Below, one piece after another: positions 9,352-17,445 of a stretch of DNA of 64,000 nucleotides. This DNA comes from Prevotellaceae bacterium UBA4301 (GTDB lineage Bacteria; Bacteroidota; Bacteroidia; Bacteroidales; Bacteroidaceae). Position 1 is the stretch's first letter. Each line of letters opens with the position of its first letter. A program made the position numbers and the translations under genes. The stretch covers positions 5,560 through 69,559 of the forward strand of contig DGUV01000067.1 in assembly GCA_002395775.1 (NCBI GenBank), written 5' to 3'. The notes under the pieces are model-generated. The model made no database searches, was not told where the DNA came from, and saw only the letters and a list, made by a program, of their open reading frames with translations.

Positions 9352-10638
9352 ATGCAGAAAGGAACGAGAAACAGCCCGGCGGGCCATTGGTGGGTGGGCA
9401 CATTGTTCGGTGCCGAGGAGATTCCCGCTGCCATCGTGACCTATGTGGCGATGCTCATGTTTCTGCAAGCCGATGCGGGGGCGGCCTTGGCCACGGGCTA
9501 TTGTGGTCTGTTGTTCCTGCCATGGGTGTTGAAGTCGTTCATGCGGCAGCGCGTGAGGCGCTTGGGCTACTTCCGCCTGCAGCTGCAGTGGCTCGAACTC
9601 TCCTTGGTGCTACTGCTTATGTTGCTGGCCTTCGTGTTTGTGGGTTACTATCCGCGTGTGCTGACCTACCACTTTTCCATCTTTGCCAACCTCTTCCTCA
9701 TCTCCCTTCTTACGGCCTGGCACGAACTGGCCGCGCGCATGTACTACGAACGCATGTTCCGTCCCCGGCTGCAACGGTTGTTCAACGGACCTAAGATAGT
9801 GGCCTCGCAGTCTGCGGCGGTGCTCACATACGGCTTGCTCATCATGTTCGTGGGCGCCTTGCAGGTCATCTATCGGCGCATTCCGCGCTCCTGGAACGAG
9901 GGCTGTTACTTGGCGGCAGGCCTGCTACTCATCTTTGCTCTTTGGCATCTGTATGCACTGCGTCGCCCCCCTGTCGGCGACCCCCATCTCCAAGGCAGTG
10001 CCATGCAGGCCGTGAAGGCCGAGATTGAGGTTATCGACCGCATCCGTCGCAAACCCTATTGGCTGCGCTGCGTGGGGGTGTTGGCCTTGCTGCTGTTGCC
10101 TCAGGGCCTCATGTTCTACAGTCGCGTGCTCTTCCTCCTGTCGCCTACCAGTGGAGGCGGACTGGGCTGCACCCTCATCGACCTCGGCTTTGCCCAGGGC
10201 ACCATCGGTGTCATAGCTTTCTCGGTGGGGCTTTTGCTGGGGCGCCAGCTGGTGCGGTGGGTCGAGATGCAGCGCGTCTTCTGGTGGATGGCCGTAGCAC
10301 TGGGCCTTTCTCCGCTCATCTACCTGCTCATGACCTTCGAGCCTCCCACCTCGTTGCTCACCCTGTGCATGGCCACCTTCCAGGCACAGTTCTTCTTCGG
10401 TTTCGGACTCAACCTGGCCATGCATTTCGTCCGCTACATCAGTGGCGAGCGCTATCGCAACACCATCAACTACCTCTACATTCCCCTCATCGCCTTTGTC
10501 CTATTGCCGCCCATGGCTCTTTCCGGCTGGCTGGTGACAGAGTTGGGCTTTCGTCACTTTTTCCTTCTCGATGCCCTTTTAGCCCCCCTTGCCTGGCTCG
10601 TAGCGTGGGCCTCGCGTTGCCGTTTTATCTTGTCATGA
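9352..10638 (+). CDS. MFS-type transporter
   Basis: This is a 428-residue integral membrane protein with about 12 hydrophobic segments spread over its length. The segment after residue 20 ('EEIPAAIVTYVAMLMFL') and the pairing of helices fit the major facilitator superfamily. It resembles in outline the second MFS protein at 17446 ('LFLPWVLKSF' versus 'LYLPWVIKPL', and 'ELGFRHFFLLDALLAPL' versus 'EMGFRHFFIFVCLCTLV'), so the two are probably distant paralogues of an AmpG-like branch. The substrate is unknown; the setting among glycosidases suggests sugar or oligosaccharide uptake. The start at 9352 fits the promoter at 9312-9320. Confidence 0.75.
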   Translation: MQKGTRNSPAGHWWVGTLFGAEEIPAAIVTYVAMLMFLQADAGAALATGYCGLLFLPWVLKSFMRQRVRRLGYFRLQLQWLELSLVLLLMLLAFVFVGYYPRVLTYHFSIFANLFLISLLTAWHELAARMYYERMFRPRLQRLFNGPKIVASQSAAVLTYGLLIMFVGALQVIYRRIPRSWNEGCYLAAGLLLIFALWHLYALRRPPVGDPHLQGSAMQAVKAEIEVIDRIRRKPYWLRCVGVLALLLLPQGLMFYSRVLFLLSPTSGGGLGCTLIDLGFAQGTIGVIAFSVGLLLGRQLVRWVEMQRVFWWMAVALGLSPLIYLLMTFEPPTSLLTLCMATFQAQFFFGFGLNLAMHFVRYISGERYRNTINYLYIPLIAFVLLPPMALSGWLVTELGFRHFFLLDALLAPLAWLVAWASRCRFILS

Positions 10639-10657
10639 TGTTTTTTTTCCTTTTTTA

Positions 10658-10690
10658 TTTGTTTCATATTTACTTTTATTTATAACTTTG
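10658..10690 (+). promoter_or_regulatory. promoter of the four-repeat DUF4859 gene
   Basis: TTTG at 10658-10661, a 21-nt spacer, then TAACTTTG at 10683-10690. It predicts a leader of about 50 nt that contains the heptamers at 10710-10744. Confidence 0.65.
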
Positions 10691-10709
10691 TGCGGAAGTC
10701 TAATGAAAA

Positions 10710-10744
10710 CCTTAAACTTTAAACCTTAAACTTTAAACTTTATC
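10710..10744. repeat. heptamer repeat, C(C/T)TTAAA family, in the mRNA leader
   Basis: Five consecutive 7-mers: CCTTAAA, CTTTAAA, CCTTAAA, CTTTAAA, CTTTATC. They stop 6 nt before the ATG at 10751. Confidence 0.85.
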
Positions 10745-10750
10745 TATGGT

Positions 10751-12769
10751 ATGAAAACTACACTTTTCAAATCGTTCGTGGCCCTTCTGGCTGGTCTGTT
10801 TGTTTCGACAGCAGCATGGGCGCAGACCGAGGAGGAGGAAGTCACCTATGACGTCCCCACCCCCGCAACTCTCGTCGAGAGTGAACTAAACGTAGTGGGC
10901 ACCACTGAGGTGCTTGTCGAGCAGTATGTCCGTGCGGATTACACGGCCGACCCCTTCGAGTTCGACTTCACCGAAGTCATGACCAAGCTGGGCATTGCCA
11001 GTGCCGAGGAGTTTTCGGCCATTCTGCCCCAAATCCTTTACAGCACCAAGTACTTCATGGGTGACGAAGTGCTGCCTGGCGGCCCCAAACTCGACACTCT
11101 TTCCAACGAGTTTACGGCCAATGCCCCCGGTTTCTGGCTTCGTCCCGTACTGGACGAGGAGGAGAACGAAACTGGCGAACTGGCATCTGCCCCCTATGCC
11201 GAGGCCGACAGATTCTATGCCGAAGCCTTTGCCCTCAATGCTGAGACATGCGTGCTCACGTTCAATGTCGGGCAGTATCCCAACCAACTTCGCGGCGGTC
11301 AGAGCTACACGGCCAGCATGTATATCGTCTATGCCGATAAGGCTTGGCGTCTGCACTTCACTTTCAATGTGCTGAAGGAAGACACTGGAACACTTGACGA
11401 GATGAACAAGGTGGGTGAGGCCACCAAGATTGTGGAGCAAGAGCCCAAGAGTGACTATTCGACAGTTGCCGTAACCATCGACATCGAGGCCATTGCTGCC
11501 GAACTGGGTTGTGAAGTGAGCGCCGTCACGATGAAGGCCCTCACCGATGCTGGCGAATTTGGCGGAACCACCGCAAACAATGGCGGTTTCTGGTTCAATG
11601 CCGACGGTAAGGTCGTGAATTGGAACTCAGGTAGTGTCATGTTCATCGAACCTGCCACACAGGGCGACTTCTCCCTGCTCAATGTCGGTCAGTTCCCCGA
11701 TGCTCTTGGCACAGGCGACGAAATCAGTTCCACCGTTTACTTCATTGGCAATGGCAACTACTACGCCTACACCATCACGCTGCAGGTGACCGAGGCACAT
11801 GTCATCGAAGGCGATTTTAATCTCGTGGATGAACGCGGACTCGTGGCCCAGACCCTAGCTCGCGACAACGACTACCTCTGCGACCAATATCCCCAGATTC
11901 CCCTTGCCACCATCGAGGAGGTCCTTGGTACCACCACTCCCAAACTCTATGGCTTGGCTACCGATGATAAGGCTGAGGCTGCAGGTAATCCCTACAGTGA
12001 TTCCTACAGTTGCGACCCGAAGCCTGGTTTCTGGCTCAATGCTGAAGGTCGTGTTTCCACTTGGGGCGACTCCAATGCCCGTGTCGGCATCAGCTATCTG
12101 GCCGATGGCACATTCCAACTCTTCCAGCATCCTGGTCGCAATGCCGTAGGTGATGTCTTCAAGACTCAGCTCTTCCTTGTCAACCCCGCCACAAACGACA
12201 TGATGAAGGTGAACGTCTCCGTGCAGTTCGTCACCGAGATTGAAGAGAAGGAAGTTGTGGGCCAGGCCGACATCCTCATCCCCGTTGGTGCCGACAATAT
12301 TGCCGTTCCCGTTGACCTCAGCGCTGCAGCCGACTCGCTTGGCGTCACCCTCGAAGACCTGCTCAATGAGGAGAACGCCTGTCTGCGCGGTTTCACCAAG
12401 GACGGTGTCTATGGCGAGGCTCAGCCCGCTTCCACCGGTCTCGGCTTCACGGCCGAAGGCGGCTACGACCCCTATGGCAGCATCTATTTCATCATCGAGT
12501 ACGACGCCATTCAGGACGAAGTGCTCATGACGACTGTCAGCGACATCGAAATTCCTGCCGACTTCAATGTACCAGCCCAGTTCTGTGTCGAGATGAACGG
12601 CAAGCAATTTGTCTATAATGCTCGCCTCGTTTCCGAGGACATCTACACGGGCATTGATGAGGTGAAGAAGGCAAAGGCCGACAACAGTGTCTTCGACCTC
12701 AGCGGACGTCGTGTAGAGAAGGCCATTCATGGTGTTTACATCCAGAACGGCAAGAAGGTGATTAAGTAA
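10751..12769 (+). CDS. secreted protein of four tandem DUF4859-like repeats
   Basis: This 672-residue protein has a signal peptide (MKTTLFKSFVALLAGLFVSTAAWAQ). Almost the whole mature part is four diverged copies of one beta-rich module, at about residues 46-207, 222-346, 350-494 and 500-627. The aligned landmarks are 'GFWLRP' (127), 'GFWFNADGKV' (279), 'GFWLNAEGRV' (426) and 'GLGFTAEGG' (563), then 'FNVGQYPNQL', 'LNVGQFPDAL' and 'FQHPGRNAVG', each followed by a beta strand pair with aromatic residues. The same module ends the CotH protein and the metalloprotease-like protein next door. The C-terminus is 'VFDLSGRRVEKAIHGVYIQN'. No enzyme motif is visible. A binding or scaffold role for glycan or protein partners is an inference. 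Confidence 0.7.
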   Translation: MKTTLFKSFVALLAGLFVSTAAWAQTEEEEVTYDVPTPATLVESELNVVGTTEVLVEQYVRADYTADPFEFDFTEVMTKLGIASAEEFSAILPQILYSTKYFMGDEVLPGGPKLDTLSNEFTANAPGFWLRPVLDEEENETGELASAPYAEADRFYAEAFALNAETCVLTFNVGQYPNQLRGGQSYTASMYIVYADKAWRLHFTFNVLKEDTGTLDEMNKVGEATKIVEQEPKSDYSTVAVTIDIEAIAAELGCEVSAVTMKALTDAGEFGGTTANNGGFWFNADGKVVNWNSGSVMFIEPATQGDFSLLNVGQFPDALGTGDEISSTVYFIGNGNYYAYTITLQVTEAHVIEGDFNLVDERGLVAQTLARDNDYLCDQYPQIPLATIEEVLGTTTPKLYGLATDDKAEAAGNPYSDSYSCDPKPGFWLNAEGRVSTWGDSNARVGISYLADGTFQLFQHPGRNAVGDVFKTQLFLVNPATNDMMKVNVSVQFVTEIEEKEVVGQADILIPVGADNIAVPVDLSAAADSLGVTLEDLLNEENACLRGFTKDGVYGEAQPASTGLGFTAEGGYDPYGSIYFIIEYDAIQDEVLMTTVSDIEIPADFNVPAQFCVEMNGKQFVYNARLVSEDIYTGIDEVKKAKADNSVFDLSGRRVEKAIHGVYIQNGKKVIK

Positions 12770-12797
12770 TCATTGGGATTTCTCCCATCGTTCCATA

Positions 12798-12830
12798 AGC
12801 GTCCTGTCTCTAACGGCAGGGCGCTTTTTT
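12798..12830 (+). terminator. rho-independent terminator
   Basis: Arms agcgtcctg (12798-12806) and cagggcgct (12817-12825) are followed by a T-run. It sits 29 bp after the stop at 12769. Confidence 0.8.
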
Positions 12831-12903
12831 GTGCCGATAACTAAAGTATGTGCAACGATGTTCCTTCGTGTTAAGCCTTCCTAATTTTCATTCGTCCAAA
12901 AGC

Positions 12904-13168
12904 ATACTAAGGCTCGAGGTGCTTTGAACATAGGTTTGAGGCGTGATGAACCTAGGTTCGATGCGCATTGAATATAGGTTCGATTCATTAAGCCTTTAGG
13001 CTTTCCGAAATAAGCCCTCAGGGCTTCCGGGAGAGGGCCTTAGACGTTATGCTTAGAGGTTGGACAAGCATGTGTCGGAGATTGTACAACTATAAGTCCA
13101 AGGTTGTACAAGCATGAGTCGGAAGTTGTACAAGTATAAGCCCAAGGTTGTGCAATCAGAAGGCGGGG
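12904..13168. repeat. array of about twelve 22-bp units with palindromic cores
   Basis: Units repeat every 22 bp. At 12926, 12948 and 12970 they carry GAAC-TAGGTT-type cores (GAACCTAGGTTC is a perfect palindrome). At 12989 and 13011 they carry AAGCC...GGCTT palindromes. At 13059, 13081, 13103, 13125 and 13147 they carry TTGTACAA-type cores. Units 1 and 3 of the last set resemble each other, as do 2 and 4, giving a 44-bp higher-order period. Confidence 0.8.
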
Positions 13169-13170
13169 CA

Positions 13171-13213
13171 TATAAAAGCACGAGCCACCGCATAAAGATG
13201 CGATGGCCCGAGC
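13171..13213 (-). terminator. terminator of the CotH/metalloprotease operon
   Basis: On the minus strand, arms gctcgggccatcgcat and atgcggtggctcgtgc (13213-13198 and 13193-13178) pair with a few mismatches and are followed by TTTTATA. Confidence 0.65.
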
Positions 13214-13235
13214 ATTATAGTTTATGAAAGTCTGT

Positions 13236-15404
13236 TTATTTTACAACAATTTTCTTTCCGCCCTTAATGTATATGCCCTTCGGGAGTGAAGGAGTGATGG
13301 CGTGATGAAGTGATGAAGAGAATATGCGACGTCCATTGAGGTCATAAATATCATTCTTCATTCTTAAGCTTTCATTCTCGATACCCTCAATGCCCACGGT
13401 GGGGTCATCATAGTCGATGGAACGAAGGGTGGCCGACGAAGTGTTGCCCACAGTGACGTTGAAGATGAAACGGGCATTGGCATAGTGAGTGAGGTTTTTG
13501 CGATAGCGCAGTGCCTGACTGATAACATAGGTCTGGCCTTGGGTGAGACGGGCTGGATACTGGCCCACATAGAAGGTGAGCGACGAGGGTGTGAGTTCGG
13601 AATAGAGATAGCCTGAAGCGTATTCGCACACGACGCCGGAGGCATTGAACCAGTGGCCATAGCCGTTGGCGGTGGAGCCGCTCTGCGAGAGGGCACCGCT
13701 GGGTGTGGTGGCATAGAACATGATGCGGTTGTTGGTGGGGCCGTTGGCACTCCAGGTCTGCAACTTGCTGCCGATGGACGAGGGCTGCAACTGGAAGGCT
13801 GTGCCCAAGGCTGCAGCTGCGCGGCCCGAGATGGTGATGGAGGTGCCGGTGTAGTTCTGGCTGTCGTAGGGGATGGTGACATCGTAGGTAAAGGTGATGT
13901 CAGCGATTTCGCGGTCGTCAATGGTGGGGCTGGCATAGACAAGAGCCGAAGAGGAAAGGTCGGTGCCTTCGATGCTGAACTTGTAGGGCCACATGTCGTC
14001 GGCCTCAATCGTGTCGTCCCACTTGTGGCGGTAGTATGTCTTGAGTGAAGGTACTACGACGAGCCAGAGACGGCTGACGCCCTCAGGTACGGTCATGGTG
14101 ATGTCGTCAGTGACGTTCTTGATACCTTGGTTATAGATGGTGTCCTCGGCAAAATAGCGGCGAGTGCCGTCCTGCATGAGGGCTACATACCCCACGCGGA
14201 AACCACGGGCAGAGCGAGTCCCGCCGTTGACATAGTGGCGCGTGTCGAAGGTGACATAGCGCGAGTCCCCATTGAGATACTCGCCAGGGTCGTTATCGAG
14301 CAGTGCTGCTCCCACATTGACGCCTGTGAAGTGGGTGACAATCTCAGTGCCAGCGGCTGGAACATTTAGCGGGATGACATTGAACCCCGTAGATTGGGGA
14401 CAACTGGCAAGTGCCACTTGATACTCATCGTCGTCGGTGAGGACACAGCGATACTCGAAACCTCCGATGTAGGGGTCGCGATAGGGCGCACAGACATCGA
14501 GGTCCCATGTGACAAGTCGGCATGCATAGTCGAAGTAGAGTTTGTATAGCTCACTGGGGGAGAGCCCCTTCAGGGCCATCAGTGCCTCGTTGAAGTCGGA
14601 TCCATTGCCCTGACTCTGATTCTTCATGGGTTGTTTCCAAACTTGTGCCACGGTGGTGATGTCGTTGTAGTGCTGACAAAGGTAGTAGTGAAACCAGTAG
14701 GACTGGTAACGATGCCATTCGTGGGAGAAAGCGTAGTTGTGGCTGTTGCGGAAGATCCCCATGCTTTGGGAGTACATCAGTTCAGGATAGGCTTGGTTGG
14801 CCTGCCACTGGGCTGTTTGTTCCCAGATGGCTTGTCCGTTTCCGCAGGAAAGGTGGAAGCCCGTGTTGTCGGTAGGTGAAGAATTGTGGTTGTATCCTGA
14901 GGCTTCGGCGTAACACATGTAGTGGAAAGAGTGACCGACCTCGTGGGCCAGCGAATGCCCGGCAGGACTGACGGCCGAGGGACCTATCCACAGGGCGCTG
15001 CACTCGAAGTCGTAACCGCCTCCGTAGCACACCCAGTCCGTGGTGTAATTCATGAGTATCATGAGTTTGTACTTCGTGAGCATGTTGCTATTTGAGAAAC
15101 CCAGCGTCCCGACGTTAAGGGCGTAGCATGTTTCGGCCACTTTGAGCACGGCATCGACGTCAAAAGAGGGCGAACTGGTCTTGGGATTGCTACCAAATCC
15201 CTTCTGCCAGAAGACGATGCAGTTCTCGGATTGTTTACTGCGGTTGAATGACCACTGGAGGTCGGGGTTTCCGCCTTCGGTGTACTCCTGAGTCGTGGCA
15301 TCGTATGACCAAGATGCAGGAATGTAAACAGTCTTCTGTGCAGCGACTTCGTTACTGCCAATGAATGCTGCCAATAGCAGCAGATAAGTAAGAATTTGTT
15401 TCAT
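13236..15404 (-). CDS. secreted zinc-metalloprotease-like protein (DUF6055-type) with DUF4859 module
   Basis: This 722-residue protein has a signal peptide (MKQILTYLLLLAAFIGSNEVAAQ). Residues 22 to about 330 form a peptidase-like domain with 'SLAHEVGHSFHY' (HEVGH at 154-158) and a downstream 'AIWEQTAQW' whose Glu195 could be the third zinc ligand, as in gluzincins. A beta-domain follows (about 330-480), then one DUF4859-like module (about 500-655, 'YVGQYPARLTQGQTYVI'). The tail is 'IYDLNGRRIFSS ... KGIYIKGGKK'. A paralogous domain is in the protein at 30650. It probably cleaves or binds glycoproteins outside the cell; no protease activity is shown for this family as far as I know. It follows the CotH gene by 57 bp on the same strand. 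Confidence 0.65.
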   Translation of the reverse strand: MKQILTYLLLLAAFIGSNEVAAQKTVYIPASWSYDATTQEYTEGGNPDLQWSFNRSKQSENCIVFWQKGFGSNPKTSSPSFDVDAVLKVAETCYALNVGTLGFSNSNMLTKYKLMILMNYTTDWVCYGGGYDFECSALWIGPSAVSPAGHSLAHEVGHSFHYMCYAEASGYNHNSSPTDNTGFHLSCGNGQAIWEQTAQWQANQAYPELMYSQSMGIFRNSHNYAFSHEWHRYQSYWFHYYLCQHYNDITTVAQVWKQPMKNQSQGNGSDFNEALMALKGLSPSELYKLYFDYACRLVTWDLDVCAPYRDPYIGGFEYRCVLTDDDEYQVALASCPQSTGFNVIPLNVPAAGTEIVTHFTGVNVGAALLDNDPGEYLNGDSRYVTFDTRHYVNGGTRSARGFRVGYVALMQDGTRRYFAEDTIYNQGIKNVTDDITMTVPEGVSRLWLVVVPSLKTYYRHKWDDTIEADDMWPYKFSIEGTDLSSSALVYASPTIDDREIADITFTYDVTIPYDSQNYTGTSITISGRAAAALGTAFQLQPSSIGSKLQTWSANGPTNNRIMFYATTPSGALSQSGSTANGYGHWFNASGVVCEYASGYLYSELTPSSLTFYVGQYPARLTQGQTYVISQALRYRKNLTHYANARFIFNVTVGNTSSATLRSIDYDDPTVGIEGIENESLRMKNDIYDLNGRRIFSSSLHHAITPSLPKGIYIKGGKKIVVK

Positions 15405-15461
15405 ATTTATAGTTTTTTACATTCTTAGATTTCAACTCTTAATCAGACATAGGCTCACGCA

Positions 15462-17357
15462 TTACCACCAACCGCCATTCTGCTCGATGGTGAAATGGAC
15501 TTCGATGTTCACCTTCAGCAGGACGCCGCCCTGGGGATATTGGTATTGCATGGTGACGGTATGGCTGTCGTCCCAGCACTGATACTGGTAGAGGCCGCAG
15601 TTCCAGTTCCAGAGGTCGTCGAAGACCTCGATATAGACATGCCCGTTGGCATAGGCACCGGGGTTGCCATCGGCATCGAACCATCCGCCAAAGGTACCAT
15701 TGGTGCCATTTGAACCTTCGGAGCCATCGGTGTTCAGCGGAATAATGGAGAGGTTGGCCTCGGAGAAGTCACTTTCGGCAATGCCCATGAGCTTGAGCAC
15801 CTGTTCCTTGCTCACACTCACCTTGTTGCTCTGGTCGTAACCCTTGCTCCATTGCATGGTGGTGCTGACGGGGATGGTGCCGCAGAGTCGTCCTTTGTTA
15901 GGTTCTTCGCTGGGCATGGGGATGTTCTGGATGAGCTGAGTCATGAAGTTAGCACGGTTGATGAGCCACTGGTGCATCTTTTCGAGTTCGGTCTCGAAGT
16001 TCTTGCCAGAGATGGTCCATTGGCGGTCTTCGCGCTGCAGGGTGCCATTCTGACGCAGTTGCTCGACATAGCGCATGCACTCGTCCCAGTTGCGTGTGAC
16101 GATGCTGTCCTTCACGGTTTCCCACTGGGCCTTGTAAGCCTCGACAAATTGGGGACAGCCAAAGAGGTCGGTAAAGAACTGGGGAACATAGTTGTAGTTG
16201 CCGTTGCGCTTCAGGGGATTGGAGCCCATCACGGTCTCGCGATAGTTGGAGAAGAAATTGTGGCCCGTGTACATATCGCTCCAATCGAAGTCGTAACCAG
16301 CATCGAAGTCCCAGAGGGGACCCATCACCCACTTGCCGTCGCCGTCCTTGTGCATGTAGATGGAGCGGGGGGCCGAGAGTTCAACATTGTAGATAAATTC
16401 CTGAATCTGCAGGTATTTGATGAACGAGGGGATGTCGAGCATGGAATCGACGCGCGGAAAGTCCTTGTCTTTGATGGCCTGTTCGAGTTCGGCAAAGACA
16501 GCTTTCACGGAGTCAACAGTGTTGGCGGTAAACCATTCGTCATCGGGGTACTTGACGCAGACGGGCATCTTATAGACCTTTGACGAGAAATTGTCGCCGG
16601 CCGATGGACTGAGCGATGGGCCGTCGTCGGCATCGAGCGCAATGATGATTCCACGGTCGTCGCTCACGGCTACGCGGCTGGTGCCTTGCTGAATCTGTTC
16701 GGTGAGCTGATAGACACCTTTGTAGTCGCCATTGAGAAACAGTTCGACATAGCGCGTGTGGTTGGTGTAGGGGAGTCCCATCCAGCGGCCCATCTCAAAG
16801 ACGAAGGTGTTCATCATGTCGGTGATGTCACGATAGTTGGCCAGCAAGACCCAACTCTTGGCCTTGCCCATGCCCAGCACCTTGTGTTTCTGATTGAGCT
16901 TGATGCGGTAGGGCTTCTTGGGATACCAGTTGAACGAGCTGTTGCCACGCCCCCTGATTTGGGCATTGGCCGAGTAGCTGGTGAACTGTCCGCGGGCATT
17001 GAGCATGAGGTGGCAGTCGGTGTAGTAGTCCTTCGAGGTAATGTCGCTGCCGTCGTTGGTGGTGATGTAGAGTTGGAACACCTCGTAGGGGTTTTTCCCT
17101 TCGACGAGCGGTTCGCGTTCAATGGTGAGACTGTCGATGCGGGACAGGGGAACGGGTACGGCAATGTTGCCATGGACGTTGAAGAGCAGCTCGTTGTCGG
17201 ACGAAATGGTCATATCCACAATGCTGTCGGCCACGACGGGGAAACGCCAATGCTGCGAGAGCTCGGTACGATTGATGAAGACGCGTTGCTGGGCGCGAGC
17301 TTGCATGAAAAAGGCTGCCATAAGAACCAGCAGCCACAAGCGGTTGGTTGTTTTCAC
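15462..17357 (-). CDS. secreted CotH-type protein kinase family protein with DUF4859 module
   Basis: This 631-residue protein has a signal peptide (MKTTNRLWLLVLMAAFFMQARAQ). The CotH domain spans roughly residues 92-480: 'IRGRGNSS' (134-141), 'KPYRIKLNQK', 'GVYQLTEQI' (214-222) and 'GPLWDFDAGYDFD' (346-358), where Asp350 and Asp352 are candidates for metal and ATP binding. CotH kinases phosphorylate secreted proteins in spore formers; the role in Bacteroidales is not settled. The last 130 residues are a DUF4859-like module ending in 'EQNGGWW', with no C-terminal sorting tail. It is first in an operon with the metalloprotease-like gene. A TAATTTTG element (17389-17382) lies 25 bp upstream. Confidence 0.78.
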   Translation of the reverse strand: MKTTNRLWLLVLMAAFFMQARAQQRVFINRTELSQHWRFPVVADSIVDMTISSDNELLFNVHGNIAVPVPLSRIDSLTIEREPLVEGKNPYEVFQLYITTNDGSDITSKDYYTDCHLMLNARGQFTSYSANAQIRGRGNSSFNWYPKKPYRIKLNQKHKVLGMGKAKSWVLLANYRDITDMMNTFVFEMGRWMGLPYTNHTRYVELFLNGDYKGVYQLTEQIQQGTSRVAVSDDRGIIIALDADDGPSLSPSAGDNFSSKVYKMPVCVKYPDDEWFTANTVDSVKAVFAELEQAIKDKDFPRVDSMLDIPSFIKYLQIQEFIYNVELSAPRSIYMHKDGDGKWVMGPLWDFDAGYDFDWSDMYTGHNFFSNYRETVMGSNPLKRNGNYNYVPQFFTDLFGCPQFVEAYKAQWETVKDSIVTRNWDECMRYVEQLRQNGTLQREDRQWTISGKNFETELEKMHQWLINRANFMTQLIQNIPMPSEEPNKGRLCGTIPVSTTMQWSKGYDQSNKVSVSKEQVLKLMGIAESDFSEANLSIIPLNTDGSEGSNGTNGTFGGWFDADGNPGAYANGHVYIEVFDDLWNWNCGLYQYQCWDDSHTVTMQYQYPQGGVLLKVNIEVHFTIEQNGGWW

Positions 17358-17381
17358 GCGTATTTATTTAAGAATTCGGTA

Positions 17382-17389
17382 CAAAATTA
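17382..17389 (-). promoter_or_regulatory. -7 element of the CotH operon
   Basis: The minus strand reads TAATTTTG, 24 nt before the ATG at 17357. No clear -33 partner is seen. Confidence 0.5.
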
Positions 17390-17432
17390 CAAAAAATTCC
17401 TTTTATGTAATTCTCAATGTGTCATTTTTTTG

Positions 17433-17441
17433 TAAATTTGC
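17433..17441 (+). promoter_or_regulatory. -7 element touching the MFS start codon
   Basis: TAAATTTGC is followed by only GTGC before the ATG at 17446, which predicts a leaderless mRNA. Confidence 0.6.
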
Positions 17442-17445
17442 GTGC

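Larger units (their letters stand above)
12770..13235. other. 466-bp intergenic region: two terminators and a 22-bp-period array
   Basis: No gene is visible. It holds the terminator of the upstream gene (12798-12830), a long array of 22-bp units (12904-13168) and the terminator of the opposite-strand operon (13171-13213). Confidence 0.8.

Noticed and set aside
12904..13168. CRISPR array
   Set aside because: Units are contiguous 22-mers with no constant repeat and unique spacer alternation, and no cas gene is present.
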